A DNA stretch of 64,000 bases from Algihabitans albus. GTDB taxonomy: Bacteria > Pseudomonadota > Alphaproteobacteria > Kiloniellales > DSM-21159. Under the pieces are notes generated by a model. The model saw only the letters and a program-made list of their open reading frames with translations. It searched no databases and had not been told where the DNA came from. Where the stretch lies: NCBI RefSeq assembly GCF_003572205.1, contig NZ_QXNY01000001.1, forward strand, positions 248,001 to 312,000. Reading direction: 5' to 3'. Below, piece after piece: positions 18,707 to 28,061 of this stretch. The position numbers were made by a program, and so were the translations under genes. Each line of letters starts with the position of its first letter. Position 1 is the stretch's first letter.

Positions 18707-19644
18707 TAGCGGATCCTCGGGTCGATCAGCGTGTAAAGAATGTCGATGGCCAGATTGATCAGGATGTAGACGAAGCTGAACATCAGGATCAGGCCCTGGA
18801 TGATGGGATAGTCGCGCTTGAGGATGGCATCGAGGACAAGCCGGCCCAGACCGGGAATGTTGTAGACGCTCTCGGTGACGACGACGCCGCCGATCAGCAG
18901 CGCGACCCCGATCCCGATGATGGTGACGATAGGCACCGCGGCGTTGCGCAAGGCGTGGACGATCAGCACCTTCCACTCGAGCTGTCCCTTCGCCCGGGCT
19001 GTGCGCACGTAGTCCTCGTCGAGCACTTCCAGCATCGAGGCACGGGTGATGCGGGCGATCAGCGCGATATAGATCACGCTGAGGGTCAGCGCCGGCAGAG
19101 TGATCGATCTGAGGAAGGGAACGACGCCCTCGGAGATCGGCCGATAACCCTGAACCGGCAGAAGGCCGGCTTTCAGCGAGACGAAGTAGATCAGGATATA
19201 GCCCAGCACGAAGACCGGAATCGAGAAGCCGACAACGGCGAAGAGCATGATGCTCCGGTCGATCCAGGTGCCCGCCTTCCAGGCGGCGATGACCCCCATT
19301 GGCACCGCGACCAGGATCGTGATGATCAGCGTGGTCAGGGCCAGCATGAGCGTCGGTTCGAGCCTCTGCGCGATCAGTTTGGTGACCGGAAGGTTCGAGA
19401 AGATCGAGATGCCCAGATCGCCCTGCATCAGGGTCCAGACCCAGGTTCCGAACTGGATGTGTATGGGTTGATCCAGCCCAAGCTTGGCGCGGATTCTCTC
19501 GATATCGGCCGGACTGGCATAGTCGCCGGCGATCACGGTGGCCGGATCGCCGGGACTGAGATGCAACATTAGGAACACGAAGAGAGCCACCACCCCCATG
19601 ACGGGGATGGTGGCCAGAAGCCGTCGGGCGATGAAACCGAGCAT
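18703..19644 (-). CDS. ABC transporter permease (DppB/OppB type)
   Basis: Inner-membrane permease, 313 residues. The N-terminal pattern MLGFIARRLLATIPVMGVVA and the first-helix region with GDPATVIAG are typical of DppB. The cytoplasmic EAA loop includes DYVRTARAKGQLEWKVLIVH. It pairs with the overlapping DppC-type gene downstream and follows the binding protein gene by 31 bases. The substrate class is dipeptides, oligopeptides or similar solutes. Confidence 0.93.
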   Translation of the reverse strand: MLGFIARRLLATIPVMGVVALFVFLMLHLSPGDPATVIAGDYASPADIERIRAKLGLDQPIHIQFGTWVWTLMQGDLGISIFSNLPVTKLIAQRLEPTLMLALTTLIITILVAVPMGVIAAWKAGTWIDRSIMLFAVVGFSIPVFVLGYILIYFVSLKAGLLPVQGYRPISEGVVPFLRSITLPALTLSVIYIALIARITRASMLEVLDEDYVRTARAKGQLEWKVLIVHALRNAAVPIVTIIGIGVALLIGGVVVTESVYNIPGLGRLVLDAILKRDYPIIQGLILMFSFVYILINLAIDILYTLIDPRIRY

Positions 19645-19675
19645 CGGTTGGATCAGCTCTCTCTTCGTAGCGAGA

Positions 19676-21274
19676 CTAGTTTTTGGAGACGTTCCAGAAG
19701 AACTGCACCGGCGACTTGATCAGGCCGGAGACGTTCGACCGATAGGCCACCGGGTTGAACCAGGTGCCGAAGTTGGCATGGGTGACGACCTGAAGCGCGC
19801 GAGCATGGACCTCGTCGGCCAAGGCCTTCTGCACGTCGGGATCCGTCTCCTTGGAGAAGGCGTCGCGCAGTTCTTCCAGCTTCGGATCGTCCGGCCAGCC
19901 GAACCAGGCCCGCTCGGTGCCGCCGGTCGAGAGCCCGGTGTGGGTCACGGGGTTCGAGATGTCGCCGCCGATCCACCAGGTGTGGAAGACGTTCCATCCG
20001 CCGTCGACGACCGGATCCTGCACCGCACGGCGCGAAGTCAGCGTCGCCCAGTCCATGGCCTGCAGCTCGACCTCCATACCGATATCGCGCAGGGTCTGGG
20101 CGGTCACCAGGCTGGCGGCATTCAGAACGGGGATATCGGTGGCCTGCAGGATGACCACGGGCGTCCCGTCGTAGCCACCCTCTTCCAGCAGCTTCATCGC
20201 CGTTTCCTTGCTGGGGTTGACCAGCAGGTCGGCTCCCGCCGTGGTCTCGAGCGGAGAGCCGCAGGCGTAAAGCGAAGTGCAGATGTCGAAGTACTCGGGA
20301 TCGCCGATCGCCGCCAGCATGTAGGTCTCCTGATTGACGGCGGCGACCACGGCCTGGCGGACTTTCTCATTGTCGAAAGGCGGATGCAGGTGGTTCATCC
20401 GCAGCATGCCCTGGTTACCCAGGGGATCGAGAACCTCGACGACGATGTCGCTGTTCTGCTGCAGGATCGGCACAAGATCGACTGGCGGCTGTTCCCAGTA
20501 ATCGACCTCGCCGTTCAGCAGGGCGTTGAGGGCGGTGGTCTGGTCGGGAATGTAGAGCCACTCGACACGGTCGACCTGAGCCAGCTTGCCGCCGGCCGCC
20601 GCGCTGGGAGCCTCTTCGCGCGGATTGTAGTTCTCGTTTCGCAAGTAGACGACCTTGGAGCCGGGAACCCAATCTTCCTGGGAGAACATGAAGGGTCCCG
20701 AGCCGACGATCTCCGGCACCTGCTCGAAGGGATCGGTGTCGGCGAGACGCTTCGGCATCATGAAAGGAACGTTGGAGCTGATCTTGCCGATCGACTCGAG
20801 CACCAGGCCGTAAGGCTCCGACAGCGTCAGGACGATGGTCTTCTCGTCGGTCGCCTCCAGCGACGCGACCGTGTCCATCAGCTTCTGTCCCATGCCGTCG
20901 CGGGCGCCCCAGCGCTGCAGGGAGGCGACGCAATCCTCGGCCGTCACGGGGGTGCCGTCGTGCCACGTCAAGCCGTCGCGCAAGACGAAGGTCCAGGTCA
21001 GCCCATCCTCGCTGACCTCCCAGGTGTCGACCATCTGGGGCTGCGGCTCCAGGTTCTCGTCCATCGCAAAGAGCGTGTCGTAGACCATGTAGCCGTGGTT
21101 GCGGGTGATGTAGGCCGTCGTCCAGATGGGATCGACGTTCTTGAGGTCGGCATGCGGGATCACCCGCAGAACCGTTTCGGCCTGTGCTGCCTGGGCGCTC
21201 AGTCCCACAGCAGCGCCGAGCGCCACCGCCGCAGCCGTGAAGACGCCGAAGCGCCGCCTTGTGATACTCGCCAT
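19676..21274 (-). CDS. ABC transporter periplasmic binding protein (family 5)
   Basis: A family-5 solute-binding protein (532 residues) of the peptide/opine/nickel type. The start at 21274 follows AAGGAGG; an in-frame ATG 16 codons upstream is less likely. The N-terminus MASITRRRFGVFTAAAVALG fits a Tat signal (TRRRFG) ending at AQAAQA, so the protein may be exported folded. The conserved YDTLFAMDENLEPQPQ block is present. It leads the transporter operon, which diverges from dpaL across a 434-base gap. The ligand probably is an amino-acid derivative used by the divergent enzymes; that is inference. Confidence 0.92.
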   Translation of the reverse strand: MASITRRRFGVFTAAAVALGAAVGLSAQAAQAETVLRVIPHADLKNVDPIWTTAYITRNHGYMVYDTLFAMDENLEPQPQMVDTWEVSEDGLTWTFVLRDGLTWHDGTPVTAEDCVASLQRWGARDGMGQKLMDTVASLEATDEKTIVLTLSEPYGLVLESIGKISSNVPFMMPKRLADTDPFEQVPEIVGSGPFMFSQEDWVPGSKVVYLRNENYNPREEAPSAAAGGKLAQVDRVEWLYIPDQTTALNALLNGEVDYWEQPPVDLVPILQQNSDIVVEVLDPLGNQGMLRMNHLHPPFDNEKVRQAVVAAVNQETYMLAAIGDPEYFDICTSLYACGSPLETTAGADLLVNPSKETAMKLLEEGGYDGTPVVILQATDIPVLNAASLVTAQTLRDIGMEVELQAMDWATLTSRRAVQDPVVDGGWNVFHTWWIGGDISNPVTHTGLSTGGTERAWFGWPDDPKLEELRDAFSKETDPDVQKALADEVHARALQVVTHANFGTWFNPVAYRSNVSGLIKSPVQFFWNVSKN

Positions 21275-21708
21275 CGAGAGCCTCCTTGTTGTCTTTTGGG
21301 ACCCTGTCCGGATGACCTGCACGCCAGGTCACACGACGCGCCTTGGTCTTGGGGATCACCCCGGGTCCTATGCTTAACTTTCGTTTAACCTTCAAATCCT
21401 GTGCCAGCCGGCCCGGCGAAGCGAGTCCGAAGTCTCAGATCGCCGAAAAAGCTCGCGTGACGAGCAGCGCCAAAGGCAATCATCGCATCGGAGTTTAGAG
21501 AGCGAGCGCCCGGCCCGGCATATCGACTGCTGAAAAATCAGACAGTCTGTCTATTGCGTGCCTAACATGCCTGCATTGTATCCAATAAAGCAGCGGTCCA
21601 AACGCTCAGATCCCGTTCCGCCTTGGACTGTTGACCGGCAGCTGCGATTGCTGCTTCGTGCTCGTCCCACCCCCACCGCTCCTCCCTATCGAACCGGTTA
21701 CCACCGCC
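21275..21708. other. Divergent promoter region, transporter / dpaL
   Basis: This 434-base gap lies between the two divergent operons and must hold both promoters. It contains a TTAAC...GTTTAA repeat at 21374-21388 and the inverted repeat described separately at 21540-21552. No gene was recognised; a TTG-initiated extension of dpaL from 21631 is possible but has no family similarity. Confidence 0.5.
21540..21552. promoter_or_regulatory. Operator-like inverted repeat AGACAG-T-CTGTCT
   Basis: A perfect 6-bp inverted repeat with a one-base centre lies in the divergent promoter region, 157 bases before the dpaL start. The size and form suit a GntR-family or similar dimeric regulator. No regulator gene was found in the catabolic cluster, so the binding protein would be encoded elsewhere. 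Function is inferred. Confidence 0.4.
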
Positions 21709-22965
21709 ATGATGAACCTGCAAAGCACAAGCCTGAGCGCGCTCGCCAGCGAACCGTTGGAGATCGCGCTCAATCCGAAAGGCGAGCCTTCGCGGCCCTA
21801 CGGCGCGCGCCAGAGCGCGATCCTGAACCGGGCCGCCTTCGAAACCGCACAGGCCGAGATCGCCGGCTGGCCCGGCTATCGACCGACGCCTTTGGTTCGG
21901 CTTCCGGGTCTGGCGGGCCGGCTGGGCCTGGCCGAAATCGCTTATAAGGACGAAGGCGGCCGCTTCGGCCTCGGCAGCTTCAAGGCCCTAGGCGGTGCCT
22001 ACGCGGTGCTGCGCCTCCTGCAGCGCCGCCTTGCCGAGGTTACCGGGACGACGCCCTCCACCGCCGAAATTCTGAAGGGACAGGGGGCCGACCTCGTTTC
22101 CAGCCTGACGGTCTGCTGCGCGACAGACGGCAATCACGGGCGTTCCGTCGCCTGGGGTGCGCAGACCTTCGGCTGCCGCTGCGTGATCTTCGTGCATGGC
22201 ACCGTCAGCCAGGGCCGGGTCGACGCCATCGCCCGCTACGGTGCAGAGGTACGCCGCGTGCCGGGTACCTACGACGAAGCCGTGCGCGAGGCCGCACGCG
22301 AAGCCGAGGCTCAAGGCTGGACCGTCGTTTCCGACACCTCCTACCCCGGCTACATGGACATCCCGCGCGACGTGATGCAAGGCTACGCGGTCATGGCGGA
22401 GGAAGCGCTGGCCCAGTGCGGCGACTCTCTTCCGACCCACGTACTGGTACAGGCGGGGGTCGGCGGCATGGCGGCGGCGATCTGCGCTCACCTCTGGGAA
22501 ACGCTGGAGCAGCGGCGCCCGCGCTTCGTCGCCGTCGAACCGGACGAAGCCGCCTGCCTGCTGGCCAGCGTGCAGAACGGGACGGCGAGTCACGTCACCG
22601 GTGAACTGGACACCATCATGGCCGGCCTCGCTTGCGGCGAAACTTCGTTGCTCGCCTGGGACATTCTGGATGAAGGCGCCGACGCCTTCATGACCGTCAC
22701 CGATGCCTCGGCCCGGGAGGGCATGCGTCTGCTCGCAGAGGGTTGCGACGGCGATCCGCCACTGGTCGCTGGCGAGTCGGCTGTCGCCGGGCTCTGCGCC
22801 GCGATCGGTGCCCTCGCCCGGCCCCGAGTCCGGGAGAGCCTGGGCCTCGGCCCGGACAGCCGGATTCTGCTGTTCGGCAGCGAGGGCGACACCGATCCTC
22901 GTCTTTACAGCGAAATCGTCGGACGCTCGGGCGACGAGGTACGCACAAAGGTCCCCGCGGAATGA
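21709..22965 (+). CDS. dpaL: Diaminopropionate ammonia-lyase
   Basis: A PLP enzyme that cleaves 2,3-diaminopropionate to pyruvate and two ammonia. The 418-residue protein has the PLP-lysine motif GSFKALGGAYAV (Lys92) preceded by KDEGGRFGL. It also has ATDGNHGRSVAWGA and GVGGMAAAI, all characteristic of DpaL/YgeX rather than general threonine dehydratase. The ATG at 21709 is chosen; the upstream TTG extension is unlike the family. The stop overlaps the next gene (ATGA). Association with carbamoylases recalls the E. coli ygeX cluster. Confidence 0.9.
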   Translation: MMNLQSTSLSALASEPLEIALNPKGEPSRPYGARQSAILNRAAFETAQAEIAGWPGYRPTPLVRLPGLAGRLGLAEIAYKDEGGRFGLGSFKALGGAYAVLRLLQRRLAEVTGTTPSTAEILKGQGADLVSSLTVCCATDGNHGRSVAWGAQTFGCRCVIFVHGTVSQGRVDAIARYGAEVRRVPGTYDEAVREAAREAEAQGWTVVSDTSYPGYMDIPRDVMQGYAVMAEEALAQCGDSLPTHVLVQAGVGGMAAAICAHLWETLEQRRPRFVAVEPDEAACLLASVQNGTASHVTGELDTIMAGLACGETSLLAWDILDEGADAFMTVTDASAREGMRLLAEGCDGDPPLVAGESAVAGLCAAIGALARPRVRESLGLGPDSRILLFGSEGDTDPRLYSEIVGRSGDEVRTKVPAE

Positions 22966-24212
22966 CCGGTCGAACGGTGGCGCCCCGGCTCAATCATCCG
23001 CGCCTGCTGGAGCGGATCGCCAAGCTGGCGGAGATCGGTGCCATCGAAGGCGGTGGCGTTTGCCGTCTGGCACTGACGGAGGCCGACAAGGCCGGCCGCG
23101 ATCTCGTGGTCGGCTGGATGCGTGAGCTCGGCCTGCAGATCTCGATCGATGCCATCGGCAATATCGTCGGCCTGCGTCCGTCCCGCACCACAGGCGCGGC
23201 GGCCCGCGCGCCGGTGATGACCGGCTCGCATATCGACACGGTTCGCACCGGCGGCCGCTACGACGGCAATCTCGGCGTGCTAGCCGGATTGGAAGTGATG
23301 GAGAGCCTGAACGAAGCTGGCGTGGAGACCGAACACCCGCTGGCGGTGGCCGTATTCACCAACGAAGAGGGCGCGCGCTTCGCCCCCGACATGATGGGCA
23401 GCCTGGTCTATGTCGGCGGTCTTCCGCTCGAGGACGCCTTGGCGACTGAAGGCATCGACGGCACGCGTGTCGACGCCGAGTTGCGGAAGATCGGCTACGA
23501 CGGCGCCGCGCCGGTCGGGGCGCCCGCTGTCCGAGCCTTCGTCGAACTGCACGTGGAACAGGGACCGGTTCTGGAACGGGAGGGGGTGACTCTGGGAGCG
23601 GTCGAGTCGCTGCAGGGAATCTCCTGGACGGAGTTCTCCGTCTCCGGCGTCTCGAACCACGCCGGCACGACTCCCATGCGGCTGCGTCACGACGCCGGCT
23701 ACCTGGCGGGCGCGACGATCACTTTCGTGCGCGACCTGACGCGCGAACTCGGCGGCGATCAGGTCGGCACGGTCGGGGCCATCGAATTCGGGCCGAACCT
23801 GGTCAACGTCATCCCCAACCGGGCCCGCTTCACCGTCGATCTGCGCAACACCGACGAGGACATCCTGCAGGAGGCGGAACGGCGCCTGCGGGGCTTTGTC
23901 GCCAAGACGGCGGAGCAGGAAGGGCTGACGATAGAGCAACGCCAGCTTGCCCGCTTCGAACCGGTGCTGTTCGATGCGGCACTGGTGGCACGGATCGAGG
24001 AGATCGCCGGGCGGCTCGGCCACTCGGTGCGCCGCCTGCCCAGCGGGGCCGGCCACGACGCGCAGATGCTGGCGCGAATCTGCCCGGCAGCCATGATCTT
24101 CGTGCCCAGTGTCGGCGGCATCAGTCATAACGTACGCGAGTTCACGGACGCGTCCGACATCGCCGCCGGCGCCGACGTGCTGCTGCACATACTGCTCGAA
24201 CTGGCATCGTAG
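22962..24212 (+). CDS. N-carbamoyl-L-amino-acid hydrolase / allantoate amidohydrolase family
   Basis: A zinc-dependent M20-family amidohydrolase of 416 residues that cleaves N-carbamoyl-amino acids (or allantoate/ureidoglycolate) to amino acid, CO2 and ammonia. Metal-site blocks are visible: GSHIDTV (about 87), YDGNLGVLAG, TNEEGARFAPDMMGS and HVEQGPVLE, with GAGHDAQML near the end. The ATG overlaps the dpaL stop. Substrate within the family cannot be fixed; the neighbouring D-carbamoylase favours carbamoyl-amino acids. Confidence 0.85.
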   Translation: MTGRTVAPRLNHPRLLERIAKLAEIGAIEGGGVCRLALTEADKAGRDLVVGWMRELGLQISIDAIGNIVGLRPSRTTGAAARAPVMTGSHIDTVRTGGRYDGNLGVLAGLEVMESLNEAGVETEHPLAVAVFTNEEGARFAPDMMGSLVYVGGLPLEDALATEGIDGTRVDAELRKIGYDGAAPVGAPAVRAFVELHVEQGPVLEREGVTLGAVESLQGISWTEFSVSGVSNHAGTTPMRLRHDAGYLAGATITFVRDLTRELGGDQVGTVGAIEFGPNLVNVIPNRARFTVDLRNTDEDILQEAERRLRGFVAKTAEQEGLTIEQRQLARFEPVLFDAALVARIEEIAGRLGHSVRRLPSGAGHDAQMLARICPAAMIFVPSVGGISHNVREFTDASDIAAGADVLLHILLELAS

Positions 24213-24239
24213 TTCGGGTTCAAGAAGAGAGGAGGCCAC

Positions 24240-25190
24240 ATGCCCCGCATCGTCACCCTTGGCGCCGCCCAATTGGGGCCCATCGCCCTGGCCGAGAGCC
24301 GCGCCCAAGTGGTCGAGCGCCTGATCGCCCATCTCCGCGAGGCCGCGGCCCGCGGCTGCGATCTGGTGGTCTTTCCGGAGTTGGCGCTGACCACCTTCTT
24401 CCCCCGCTGGTTCATGGAGGAGCAGTCAAAGGTCGATGCCTTCTTCGAGCGGGAGATGCCGGGCCCCGAGACTCAGCCTCTCTTCGACGAGGCCAAGCGG
24501 CTCGGTCTGGCCTTTTCCCTCGGCTACGCCGAACTGGCCGAAGACGCGGGGCGGACCCGGCGCTTCAACAGCTCGATCCTGGTCGACAAGCAAGGGCATA
24601 TCGTCGGCAAGTATCGGAAGATCCATCTTCCCGGCCACGCCGAGAACGAGCCATGGCGCGCCTTCCAGCACCTGGAGAAGCGCTACTTCGAAACCGGAAA
24701 TCTGGGCTTTCCGGTCTTCGATGCCCTGGGCGGGCGCATCGGCCTTTGTATCTGCAACGACCGACGCTGGCCCGAGACCTATCGGGTGATGGGTCTGCAG
24801 GGCGTGGAGATGGTGCTGCTCGGCTACAACACGCCGGTGCACCATCCTCCCGCGCCGGAGCACGACCGCCTCGGATGGTTCCACAACCAGCTCGTGATGC
24901 AGTCCGGCGCCTATCAGAACGCGACCTGGGTCGTCGGCGTCGCCAAGGCGGGCAACGAGGAAGGCGTGCCGATGATCGGCGGCACCCAGATCATCGCGCC
25001 GACGGGCGAGACGGTGGCCGTCGCGGTGACGGAAGAGGACGAACTGATCACCGCGGCCTGCGACCTGGACCTCGGTCTCTCCTACAAGCAAAGCGTCTTC
25101 GACTTCGCCCGCCACCGCGAGCCGGAGCAGTATCGCCTGATTGTCGAGACCAAGGGTCCTTTGAAAGACAGCTCCGACGCCGCCGAGTAG
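24240..25190 (+). CDS. N-carbamoyl-D-amino-acid hydrolase
   Basis: A nitrilase-superfamily enzyme of 316 residues that removes the carbamoyl group from N-carbamoyl-D-amino acids. The catalytic triad is visible as Glu47 (FPELAL), Lys127 (YRKIHLPG) and Cys172 (CICNDRRWPE). These lie one residue from the Glu46/Lys126/Cys171 of the Agrobacterium enzyme. GYNTPVHHPP and the C-terminal FDFARHREPEQYRLI also fit this subfamily. A good ribosome site (AGAGGAGG) precedes the ATG; the gene follows the L-carbamoylase by 27 bases. Confidence 0.9.
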   Translation: MPRIVTLGAAQLGPIALAESRAQVVERLIAHLREAAARGCDLVVFPELALTTFFPRWFMEEQSKVDAFFEREMPGPETQPLFDEAKRLGLAFSLGYAELAEDAGRTRRFNSSILVDKQGHIVGKYRKIHLPGHAENEPWRAFQHLEKRYFETGNLGFPVFDALGGRIGLCICNDRRWPETYRVMGLQGVEMVLLGYNTPVHHPPAPEHDRLGWFHNQLVMQSGAYQNATWVVGVAKAGNEEGVPMIGGTQIIAPTGETVAVAVTEEDELITAACDLDLGLSYKQSVFDFARHREPEQYRLIVETKGPLKDSSDAAE

Positions 25191-25214
25191 ACTGCCTTCC
25201 CATAGAGCGCTCTC

Positions 25215-26468
25215 TTACCCGGCCAGGACGCGCTCCAGCCAAGTCGCCGCGGCCAGAAGCCGGGCGTCGTCGTCGAAGCCCCCGACCAGTTGCAGCCCCA
25301 GCGGCAGACCCGAAGAGTCACGGCCCGCCGGCAAGGTCACGCAGGGCTGGCCCAGAAGAGTCCAGGCCCGATTGAAGGCCGGGTCTCCGGTCGCGTTCAG
25401 CCCGCGCGGCGCGGCGCCCGCGGCCGGCGGGGTCAGCAGGACATCGACCTCGGCGAAGAGAGCGCCAAGCGCGGTTCTGGCAGCGCGGGTACGCACCCGC
25501 GCCTGCAGGTAGTCGCCGGGATCGGCTTGCGCGCCGGCGTCCGTCAACTCCAACAGCGGCGCGCTCAAGGCATCGCGATGGCAGCGCCGCTCGTGCGCCA
25601 GGGCGCGCGCGCCCTCGTAAGCCATCACCAGCTTCTGATCGTCGAACAGAGCGTCGCAGGCCTCCGGCAGCTCAACCTCCGCGACCTGCGCGCCGGCCGC
25701 ACGCGCGGCGGCGGCGGCGGCCTCAAGTGCGGCCGTCATGGGATCGCTGGCGACCGACCAACGCGCCGCGCGGTAGAGACCGATCCGTGGCGCGCCGGCG
25801 TCGCCACGCGGACGCAGCGGCAAACCGGAGAGCACTTCGGCGAGCAGCGCGGCATCGGCCAGATCGCGCGCGAAGACTCCGACGGTGTCCAGCGACCAGC
25901 CGAACTGCTTCACACCGAAGGTCGAGATCGTACCGAAGGTCGGCTTGTAGCCGACCACCCCGCAAAAGGCGGCCGGCCGGATCACCGAACCGGCCGTCTG
26001 GGTACCGAGCGCGAAGGGCACCATGCCGGCACCGACCGCCGCCGCCGAACCGCTGGAGGAACCGCCCGGCGTATGCGCCGGATTGTGAGGATTGGCGGTC
26101 GGGCCGGGATAAAAGTAGGCGAACTCGGTGGTCACCGTCTTCCCCGGCAGAACGCAACCGGCGGCACGCGCGAGCGCCACGGCCGCCGCGTCATGGCCGG
26201 GACGGTGGCCGGCATAGAGCGGCGAGCCGCAGCCGGTCGGCCAGTCCGCCGTGTCGAAGACATCCTTCACGCCTATCGGCAGGCCTGACAGCGGCCCCGG
26301 AGCAGCAGCCTTGCGTGCCACGTCGGCCTCCAGGCAAGCCCAGGCCTTCACCTCCGGCTCGCGCGCCGCGATCCGCGACAGGCACGCCTCCAGATAGTCG
26401 CCGCGCGTCAGCCGTCCGGCCTCCGTCTCCGCGAGCACCCAGGTCGCCGTCCGATCCGCAAGCTCCAT
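25215..26468 (-). CDS. Amidase signature family amidase
   Basis: An amidase of about 417 residues with the Ser-cisSer-Lys triad. The residues are Lys68 (GVKDVFD), the cis-Ser in GGSSSGSAAAVGAG (136-149) and the nucleophile Ser161 (TAGSVIRPA). The start at 26468 follows AAGGAG; an upstream frame extension to 27035 crosses a divergent gene and is discarded. It hydrolyses an amide, substrate unknown. It is shorter than GatA and lies in a catabolic context, so it is not a tRNA amidotransferase subunit. It converges on the D-carbamoylase gene with a 24-base spacer. Confidence 0.88.
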   Translation of the reverse strand: MELADRTATWVLAETEAGRLTRGDYLEACLSRIAAREPEVKAWACLEADVARKAAAPGPLSGLPIGVKDVFDTADWPTGCGSPLYAGHRPGHDAAAVALARAAGCVLPGKTVTTEFAYFYPGPTANPHNPAHTPGGSSSGSAAAVGAGMVPFALGTQTAGSVIRPAAFCGVVGYKPTFGTISTFGVKQFGWSLDTVGVFARDLADAALLAEVLSGLPLRPRGDAGAPRIGLYRAARWSVASDPMTAALEAAAAAARAAGAQVAEVELPEACDALFDDQKLVMAYEGARALAHERRCHRDALSAPLLELTDAGAQADPGDYLQARVRTRAARTALGALFAEVDVLLTPPAAGAAPRGLNATGDPAFNRAWTLLGQPCVTLPAGRDSSGLPLGLQLVGGFDDDARLLAAATWLERVLAG

Positions 26469-26588
26469 CCGACTCTCCTTAAGATGTATCCGATCCATGT
26501 CTCTTACCCTAGCGAGCGAGCGCGCAAGCGGGCTATCCTCACCGCCTTCACAGCATCTTCGCGGAAAACGAAGGGGAGCGCGCGCGGT

Positions 26589-28061
26589 ATGAGCCCAGAC
26601 TCGAAGCAGACCGATTTGTTGATCCGCAACGCCACGCTGATCGACGGCACCGGCGCGCCGGCTCGGTCGGGCGGTCTGGCCGTCCGCGACGACCGGATCG
26701 TGGCGCTCGGCGATCTCGACGGCTGGCAGGGCGCAAAAGACATCGACGCCGGGGGCAAGGTGCTCGCGCCCGGCTTCATCGACGTGCACACCCACGACGA
26801 CCGCGCGCTGATCGCCAACCCGACCATGGACTGCAAGGTCAGCCAGGGCGTGACCACGGTGGTCACGGGTAACTGCGGGGTCAGCCTGGCGCCGCTGGCG
26901 ATCGACCGCCGCCCGCCGCCGCCGCTCGACCTGATCAGCGAAAAACCCGAGGGCTTTTTCGCCGACTTCGCCGGCTATCTCGATTTTCTGGACAAGGAGC
27001 CGCCGGCGACGAACGCCCTGGCTCAGGTGGGGCACTCAAGTCTGCGGGCCGGCACTCTCGACAGTCTCGACCGCCCGGCCACAGGCGATGAAGTGGCGAC
27101 GATGCGTCACCGGCTCGAACAAAGCCTGGAGGCCGGTGCCATCGGCCTGTCGACCGGTCTGTTCTATCCGCCGGCCATGGCCGCGCCGACCGAGGAGGTG
27201 ATCGAACTGGCCAAGGCCTTGCATCAGGCCAGGGCCTTGCACACGACCCACATGCGCGACGAGGCCGATCACGTGATCGATTCCTTGGGGGAGACCTTCC
27301 GGATCGGGCGCGAGGCGCAGGTGCCGGTCGTCATCTCCCATCACAAGTGCGCCGGACAGGCCAACTACGGCCGCTCCGTCGAAACCCTCGCACTGATCGA
27401 CGCGACCCGCGGGCAGCAGCACATCGGCCTCGATGTCTATCCCTACGTCGCGGGCTCGACCATGCTCGACTCGGGCCGCTTGATGGGCGCCAGCAAGGTG
27501 CTGGTGACCTGGTCGGTGCCCCACCCCGATGCGACGGGCCGCGACCTGAAAGACATCGCCGCCGACTGGGGGGTCGATGTGGAGGAGGCCGTCTCGCGCC
27601 TGACACCCGCCGGCGGGATCTTCTTCATGATGGACGAGGCCGACGTGCAGCGGATCCTGGCCTATCCCCACAGCATGATCGGCTCCGACGGACTGCCCCA
27701 CGACTCCCATCCGCACCCGAGACTTTGGGGGACCTTCCCGCGCGTGCTCGGCCATTACAGCCGGGACCTGCAGCTCTTCAGTCTGGAGGAGGCGGTGCGC
27801 AAGATGACCGGGCTGCCGGCCTCGGAGTTCGGGCTGAGCGACCGCGGACGGCTCGCCGTCGGGGCCGCCGCTGACCTGGTGCTCTTCGACCCCGACGAGG
27901 TGATCGATGCCGCGACCTTCGAGGCGCCCAAGACACCCGCGCGCGGGATCCTGGAGGTTTGGGTCAACGGGCGCAGCGTCTGGCGCGACGGCGCCACGAC
28001 CGGCGCGCGGCCGGGACGAGCCTTGCGGCTGCAGTCTCTGACCCTGCCGAGCGCGGCTTGA
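26589..28061 (+). CDS. N-acyl-D-amino-acid deacylase (D-aminoacylase)
   Basis: A zinc amidohydrolase of 490 residues that releases D-amino acids from N-acyl derivatives. The metal residues His67 and His69 (DVHTHDD) and Cys96 (GNCG) fall at the same positions as in the Alcaligenes enzyme. HHKCAG (about 251) and SDGLPHDSHPHPRLWGTFPR near residue 370 are subfamily signatures. The ATG at 26589 is chosen for its family-like N-terminus. It begins a tight operon with a dehydrogenase and an aldehyde dehydrogenase. Confidence 0.9.
   Translation: MSPDSKQTDLLIRNATLIDGTGAPARSGGLAVRDDRIVALGDLDGWQGAKDIDAGGKVLAPGFIDVHTHDDRALIANPTMDCKVSQGVTTVVTGNCGVSLAPLAIDRRPPPPLDLISEKPEGFFADFAGYLDFLDKEPPATNALAQVGHSSLRAGTLDSLDRPATGDEVATMRHRLEQSLEAGAIGLSTGLFYPPAMAAPTEEVIELAKALHQARALHTTHMRDEADHVIDSLGETFRIGREAQVPVVISHHKCAGQANYGRSVETLALIDATRGQQHIGLDVYPYVAGSTMLDSGRLMGASKVLVTWSVPHPDATGRDLKDIAADWGVDVEEAVSRLTPAGGIFFMMDEADVQRILAYPHSMIGSDGLPHDSHPHPRLWGTFPRVLGHYSRDLQLFSLEEAVRKMTGLPASEFGLSDRGRLAVGAAADLVLFDPDEVIDAATFEAPKTPARGILEVWVNGRSVWRDGATTGARPGRALRLQSLTLPSAA

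Noticed and set aside
25204-25213. AGAGCGCTCT palindrome between convergent genes as a terminator
   Set aside because: Only 10 bp, no loop and no T tract; too weak to call.
25215-27035. Long 606-codon form of the amidase
   Set aside because: The first 189 codons run antisense to the D-aminoacylase gene; the ATG at 26468 has a proper ribosome site and family-like N-terminus.
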